24,742 bases of DNA from an uncultured Prevotellaceae bacterium (GTDB lineage: Bacteria; Bacteroidota; Bacteroidia; Bacteroidales; Bacteroidaceae), in NCBI GenBank assembly GCA_937915745.1, contig CALGGJ010000038.1, forward strand, positions 1 to 24,742. The letters are read 5' to 3'. Position numbers and translations under genes: made by a program. The notes beneath the pieces are model-generated. The model did no database searches, was not told the origin of the DNA, and saw only the letters and a program-made list of their open reading frames with translations. This document shows positions 22,478 through 24,742 of this stretch, piece after piece. The stretch's first letter is position 1; each line of letters begins with the position of its first letter.

Positions 22478-22507
22478 CAAAGGTACGACTTTTCTGTCAA
22501 ACGGCAA
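22478..22507 (-). promoter_or_regulatory. Threonine operon promoter
   Basis: On the minus strand TTG (22507-22505), a 19-base spacer and TACCTTTG (22485-22478) match the Bacteroidetes promoter pattern. The leader would be about 83 nt. It encodes no Thr/Ile-rich leader peptide, so classical attenuation is not suggested. Confidence 0.7.
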
Positions 22508-22642
22508 TCGTTTATGTCTGTTTTGTGACAATAGGCAGGCTGTAAATATGTTGTGTTACAGGTTTTTTTATTTTCGGTCGGGCATTTGTGTTTTGCCTAC
22601 AGGCCGGTGTGCCGCAGTTGCGGCCGCTGGTCATCCGGCTGC

Positions 22643-23077
22643 TCAGCTCACAATCACCCACACATCGTCTTTCCTCTCCAACCGCTTGCGTATCCATATC
22701 ATGAGGTCGGTAAACTTCTTGCGCGACCAGAATATGTGTACCTGTCCCAGCGACTGGTGTATGGTGCGTTCGCTGCCCACCAGTATGCAGCCCTGTGTGT
22801 CTTTTGGGAAGTTGCCAACGTGTATCTCCACCATCGTGAAGTGTGGCACGTTGGCTAGCAGTGCCACTTCTTCTTTCTGTCGCGGCGATGCATAGACCGA
22901 AATCTTGTACTTGCCACAGGGTATGGCCGTGTGTCCACGCAGTTTCTTCTCGGTAGCCCAGTTGATGGCATGTGGCTCGAGTGTATAGCCTTGTACGGCA
23001 CCGTCATCGGTGAAGAACCGGCCGCTGGTCGATTCCTTCAGCAGTGTGTCTCTCACAATTGTTATGTATCTGTCCAT
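22643..23077 (-). CDS. DUF5675 family protein
   Basis: 144-residue soluble protein without signal peptide or membrane segment. It matches the DUF5675 pattern: an N-terminal strand pair (VRDTLLKESTSGRFF), GYTLEP near 30-35, RGHTAIPCGKYKISVYASPR near 47-66, LLANVPHF near 73-80, and the most conserved block IHVGNFPKDTQGCILVG with His86 and Cys97. That His/Cys arrangement resembles the active site of L,D-transpeptidase-like folds, but this is an analogy from the motif and is not demonstrated. DUF5675 proteins occur in phages and Bacteroidetes chromosomes, sometimes near lysis or wall genes; no such neighbours are present. It has its own promoter whose -33 element is shared with the upstream terminator. 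No clear terminator follows, though a GCCGC-AGTT-GCGGC hairpin lies at 22611-22624. Confidence 0.85.
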   Translation of the reverse strand: MDRYITIVRDTLLKESTSGRFFTDDGAVQGYTLEPHAINWATEKKLRGHTAIPCGKYKISVYASPRQKEEVALLANVPHFTMVEIHVGNFPKDTQGCILVGSERTIHQSLGQVHIFWSRKKFTDLMIWIRKRLERKDDVWVIVS

Positions 23078-23104
23078 ATCGGTAATTTGTTATGTTTACG
23101 GCTG

Positions 23105-23136
23105 CAAAGTTACCGACATATACCGATACCTGCAAA
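23105..23136 (-). promoter_or_regulatory. Promoter of the DUF5675 gene
   Basis: On the minus strand TTTG (23136-23133), a 20-base spacer and TAACTTTG (23112-23105) give a full promoter, with a start near 23099 and a leader of about 22 nt. The -33 TTTG is the end of the U-tract of the preceding terminator. Confidence 0.75.
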
Positions 23137-23176
23137 AAAGGCGGTAGCCCTTGGTCGTTGTCGGCCAAAGGCTACC
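23134..23176 (-). terminator. Intrinsic terminator after the S24-like gene
   Basis: Read leftward, GGTAGCC-T-TTGG pairs with CCAA-G-GGCTACC around a 10-nt loop (23176-23143), followed by GCC and six T (23139-23134). Strong stem plus U-tract. Confidence 0.85.
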
Positions 23177-23192
23177 GTGGGCTCACACCTGC

Positions 23193-23280
23193 CCCTCTGC
23201 GACAGCGCACTCTCGGGCTTGCGAGTGCGCACTCTCGGGCTTGCGACAGCGCACTCTCAGGCCTGCGACAGCGCACTCTC
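23193..23280 (-). repeat. 22-bp tandem repeat array 2 (four units), overlapping the S24-like gene stop
   Basis: Read on the minus strand, four contiguous 22-bp units start at 23280, 23258, 23236 and 23214. Three have the core AGTGCGCTGTCGC and one (23236-23215) AGTGCGCACTCGC, the form seen in array 1. The first unit encodes the last seven residues (ESALSQA) and stop of the upstream protein. On the plus strand every unit holds TGCG-N4-CGCA with a variable centre (ACAG or AGTG). Confidence 0.9.
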
Positions 23281-24081
23281 CAGCCGTTGCACCAGGGGTT
23301 GCAGTTCGTGGTCGAAGAATTCGTAGGCCATATACCGGTGGAATCCAGCCCGGTTGCCTATGTCGCCAAACTCCTGTACCATCTGGCTGAATGTGGGTCG
23401 TGATATGAGTGCTGCAGTCATGGCTGCCCTCACCACCTTTGCCACATCCTTGCCCCTATGTCCGTCGATGAGCTGATGCAGCTGCTGCATGATGGCGGTC
23501 TTGTTGCGGGGGTCGATTATACACGATTCGAATCGTGGTGTTGCCTCACACGACAACACCTCGTCGAGTCGGGCCACACGCTCGTTTTCCACTTTCGATT
23601 TCAGTTTCGACACAATGCCAAACTCGCGCCGGCTGAAATTTTTCACGGCCGACACCACCACACCCAGCACTCTCAGTTCGGTGGTGGCATCTACACGCAT
23701 CGATGTGTATCCCTTCTTGAAGTTGGCAGGCACGAGCCACACCACGTCTTTTTGTCGCTCGTCGCGGTAGAAATAGCGTAACACCGGCTCGCCGTCAACC
23801 GATGCAGCCACGATGCAGCCGTTCTGTGGCTCTACACCGGCCTCCAACACCACCGTGTCGCCATCGAAGATGCCGGCATCGACCATGCAGTCGCCGCGAA
23901 TGCAGGCCGAGAACGAGTGTACACCGCTGGCATGGAGCAGGGTTAGCGCATTTTCGTAGCTGCACTCGGCATCGCCCACATCGAGCGGCGTGCCGGCATG
24001 GAGCCGTGAGTCGTAAACACGTATCTGCCCTCCCGACTTGGTGAGCAGACTGAGTAAATAGAAGTCGCCTGTACGTTGCAT
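23257..24081 (-). CDS. S24/UmuD-like protein with altered catalytic dyad and C-terminal extension
   Basis: 274 residues. Residues about 18-130 align with UmuD/LexA-type S24 peptidase domains: a cleavage-like Ala29-Gly30 followed by TP, the block RGDCMVDAGIFDGDTVVL at 62-79, AASVDGEPVLRYF at 92-104, and LRVLGVVVSAVK near 134-145. Spacing equals UmuD (scissile Gly to nucleophile 35, nucleophile to base 37), yet the nucleophile Ser is Cys65 and the Lys base is Arg102. No N-terminal helix-turn-helix is present, so it is not a LexA-type repressor. The remaining 130 or so residues (alpha-helical by appearance, with HRGKDVAKVVRAAM and FGDIGNRAGFHRYM) are not recognised with confidence. No umuC lies next to it. 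The 22-bp array encodes its last residues, and a strong terminator follows. No TAnnTTTG box is seen before its ATG. Confidence 0.75.
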   Translation of the reverse strand: MQRTGDFYLLSLLTKSGGQIRVYDSRLHAGTPLDVGDAECSYENALTLLHASGVHSFSACIRGDCMVDAGIFDGDTVVLEAGVEPQNGCIVAASVDGEPVLRYFYRDERQKDVVWLVPANFKKGYTSMRVDATTELRVLGVVVSAVKNFSRREFGIVSKLKSKVENERVARLDEVLSCEATPRFESCIIDPRNKTAIMQQLHQLIDGHRGKDVAKVVRAAMTAALISRPTFSQMVQEFGDIGNRAGFHRYMAYEFFDHELQPLVQRLESALSQA

Positions 24082-24115
24082 AATAATTGTATTCGGGCTG
24101 AACCCGGGGGTCCTG

Positions 24116-24166
24116 AAAAAAAAGGGCGAGCCTCTGCCCCCGGACTCACGTCCTGAACAGAGGCTC
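24116..24166 (-). terminator. Strong intrinsic terminator after the small peptide gene
   Basis: Read leftward, GAGCCTCTG (24166-24158) pairs with CAGAGGCTC (24136-24128), with a further GC-rich loop, followed by GCCC and eight T (24123-24116). It ends a leftward transcript coming from the right, i.e. the 50-residue peptide gene, only 35 bases before the S24-like start. Confidence 0.85.
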
Positions 24167-24275
24167 TGTGATTTGTCGTGGGGTTGGATTTGTAATTGTT
24201 TTTAATTAACTCGTATATAAACGATTCCCACGGCTAAATCATTACCGCTTATCCATCTCGGCACGAACGCCGTCT

Positions 24276-24428
24276 TTAGTCCCAGAAGCCGTTGGCCCAT
24301 ACGTCGCGCTCCTTGGCTGTGCCTACTACGTCGTCTTGCTGGGTGTTGTCAACACTTACCGATGCACATACCATCTTGGTTGTGGCAATGGTGGTAATTA
24401 CTGTCTGTGGTTTGATATATGTCTTCAT
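24276..24428 (-). CDS. Small 50-residue peptide of unknown function
   Basis: ATG at 24428 to TAA at 24276. The sequence starts MKTYIKPQTVITTIATTKMV and continues with a Ser/Val-rich centre, an acidic DD pair, and a C-terminus AKERDVWANGFWD. From memory, this layout (MKxYIxP start, a hydrophobic/Thr-rich stretch, a CAS/AAS-like turn, a polar centre, then a KER and Trp-rich end) is shared by many unannotated 45-60-residue peptides in Prevotella and Bacteroides genomes; their role is unknown. There is one Cys (residue 21), no Gly-Gly leader motif, and no membrane helix long enough to be convincing. A strong terminator lies about 110 bases downstream on the same strand, supporting transcription. 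No clear -7 box is seen upstream. Codon use resembles the neighbouring genes. Confidence 0.65.
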   Translation of the reverse strand: MKTYIKPQTVITTIATTKMVCASVSVDNTQQDDVVGTAKERDVWANGFWD

Positions 24429-24486
24429 AATGATAATTTACTATTTAATGAATACAAGTTTCGTACTATGTCTTGGTTACATATCA

Positions 24487-24586
24487 GATACACTCCTGCG
24501 CTTCGCTCCGTCGGTATGACAGGCGGAAGGTTGCCGGATACACTCCTGCGCTTCGCTCCGTCGGTATGACAGGCGGAAGGTTGCCG
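24487..24586. repeat. Two identical 50-bp direct repeats
   Basis: The unit at 24487-24536 is repeated base for base at 24537-24586. It starts GATACACTCCTGCGCTTCGC and contains CTTCGCTCCG and TATGACAGGCGG. It has the look of an interspersed intergenic repeat. No open frame with recognisable sequence runs through it. Confidence 0.9.
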
Positions 24587-24612
24587 GCCGGGCAGCAGGG
24601 GCTGCATGGCAC

Positions 24613-24742
24613 AAACATTGACCTTCGGTCTTTGTTTCCTCGCCATGCCAAAGTGAGCAAGCTCCCTTTGGTCATTTGGCTTAACGAAAACATTGACCTT
24701 CGGTCTTTGTTTCCTCGCCATGCCAAAGTGAGCAAGCTCCCT
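24613..24742. repeat. 75-bp-period direct repeats running off the window end
   Basis: A 55-base segment at 24613-24667 recurs unchanged at 24688-24742, separated by 20 bases, giving a 75-base period. Each contains the short inverted repeat GACC-TTC-GGTC. The array reaches the window edge, so more copies may follow. Since 75 is a multiple of three, the minus-strand frames contain repeating peptides, but these are judged not to be genes. Confidence 0.85.

Noticed and set aside
22390..22500. 37-residue N-terminal extension of thrA
   Set aside because: The extension would run through the promoter and the predicted start site; the family begins at the ATG at 22389.
24425..24721. Minus-strand frame with 25-residue repeats (MARKQRPKVNV type)
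   Set aside because: The repeating peptide is a by-product of a 75-bp DNA repeat; DNA copies are identical at all codon positions, two different frames are open, and no start region or promoter is seen.
24487..24742. Right-end repeats considered as insertion-sequence ends
   Set aside because: They are direct, not terminal inverted, repeats, and no transposase frame lies between or beside them within the window.

Overview
The window comes from a Bacteroidales bacterium, most like Prevotellaceae or a close relative. The reasons are: (i) at least nine copies of the Bacteroidetes -7 promoter motif TAnnTTTG at sensible positions; (ii) Bacteroidetes-specific genes (gldH lipoprotein, RicT/PSP1 protein next to gldH, DUF5675, WG-repeat lipoprotein, secreted Ig-like/dockerin protein); and (iii) almost no Shine-Dalgarno sites. 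Most of the window is core chromosome. Accessory-looking sequence is confined to the right end and to several repeat arrays.

Layout. 1-311 is AT-rich leader with a promoter; 312-977 is an outer-membrane beta-barrel protein with its own terminator. priA (1371-3617) follows from a near-leaderless promoter. ricT and gldH (3848-5427) overlap and form a forward unit. They converge on a long leftward cell-shape operon, 11964 down to 5439: a single-domain purH, then mreB, mreC, mreD, mrdA (PBP2) and rodA. Divergent from purH lie a TonB-C-domain protein and a WG-repeat lipoprotein (12112-13862), then a large secreted Ig-like/dockerin protein (14130-16328). A bidirectional hairpin separates that gene from tRNA-Phe. 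Leftward from 22389 runs the threonine operon: thrA (aspartate kinase/homoserine dehydrogenase), an apgM-type probable homoserine kinase, thrC, and a Cof-like HAD phosphatase. Further right, all leftward, are a DUF5675 gene, an S24/UmuD-like protein with an altered catalytic dyad and an extra C-terminal region, and a 50-residue peptide gene that was too short for ordinary ORF calling. The window ends in two families of direct repeats.

How the genes work together. MreBCD, PBP2 and RodA make the rod-complex peptidoglycan machine: RodA polymerises glycan, PBP2 cross-links it, and MreB filaments with MreC/D organise them. thrA, the apgM-type kinase and thrC cover aspartate to threonine apart from the semialdehyde dehydrogenase step.

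Most unusual items: two related 22-bp tandem arrays, each starting at the stop codon of a leftward gene; a third, unrelated tandem array also starting at a stop codon (purH); a CTAG-rich 18-bp in-frame repeat inside thrC; the UmuD-like protein with Cys and Arg in place of the Ser/Lys dyad; the small peptide gene with its strong terminator; and a terminator U-tract that doubles as the -33 element of the next promoter. No complete mobile element, CRISPR array or phage module is visible.
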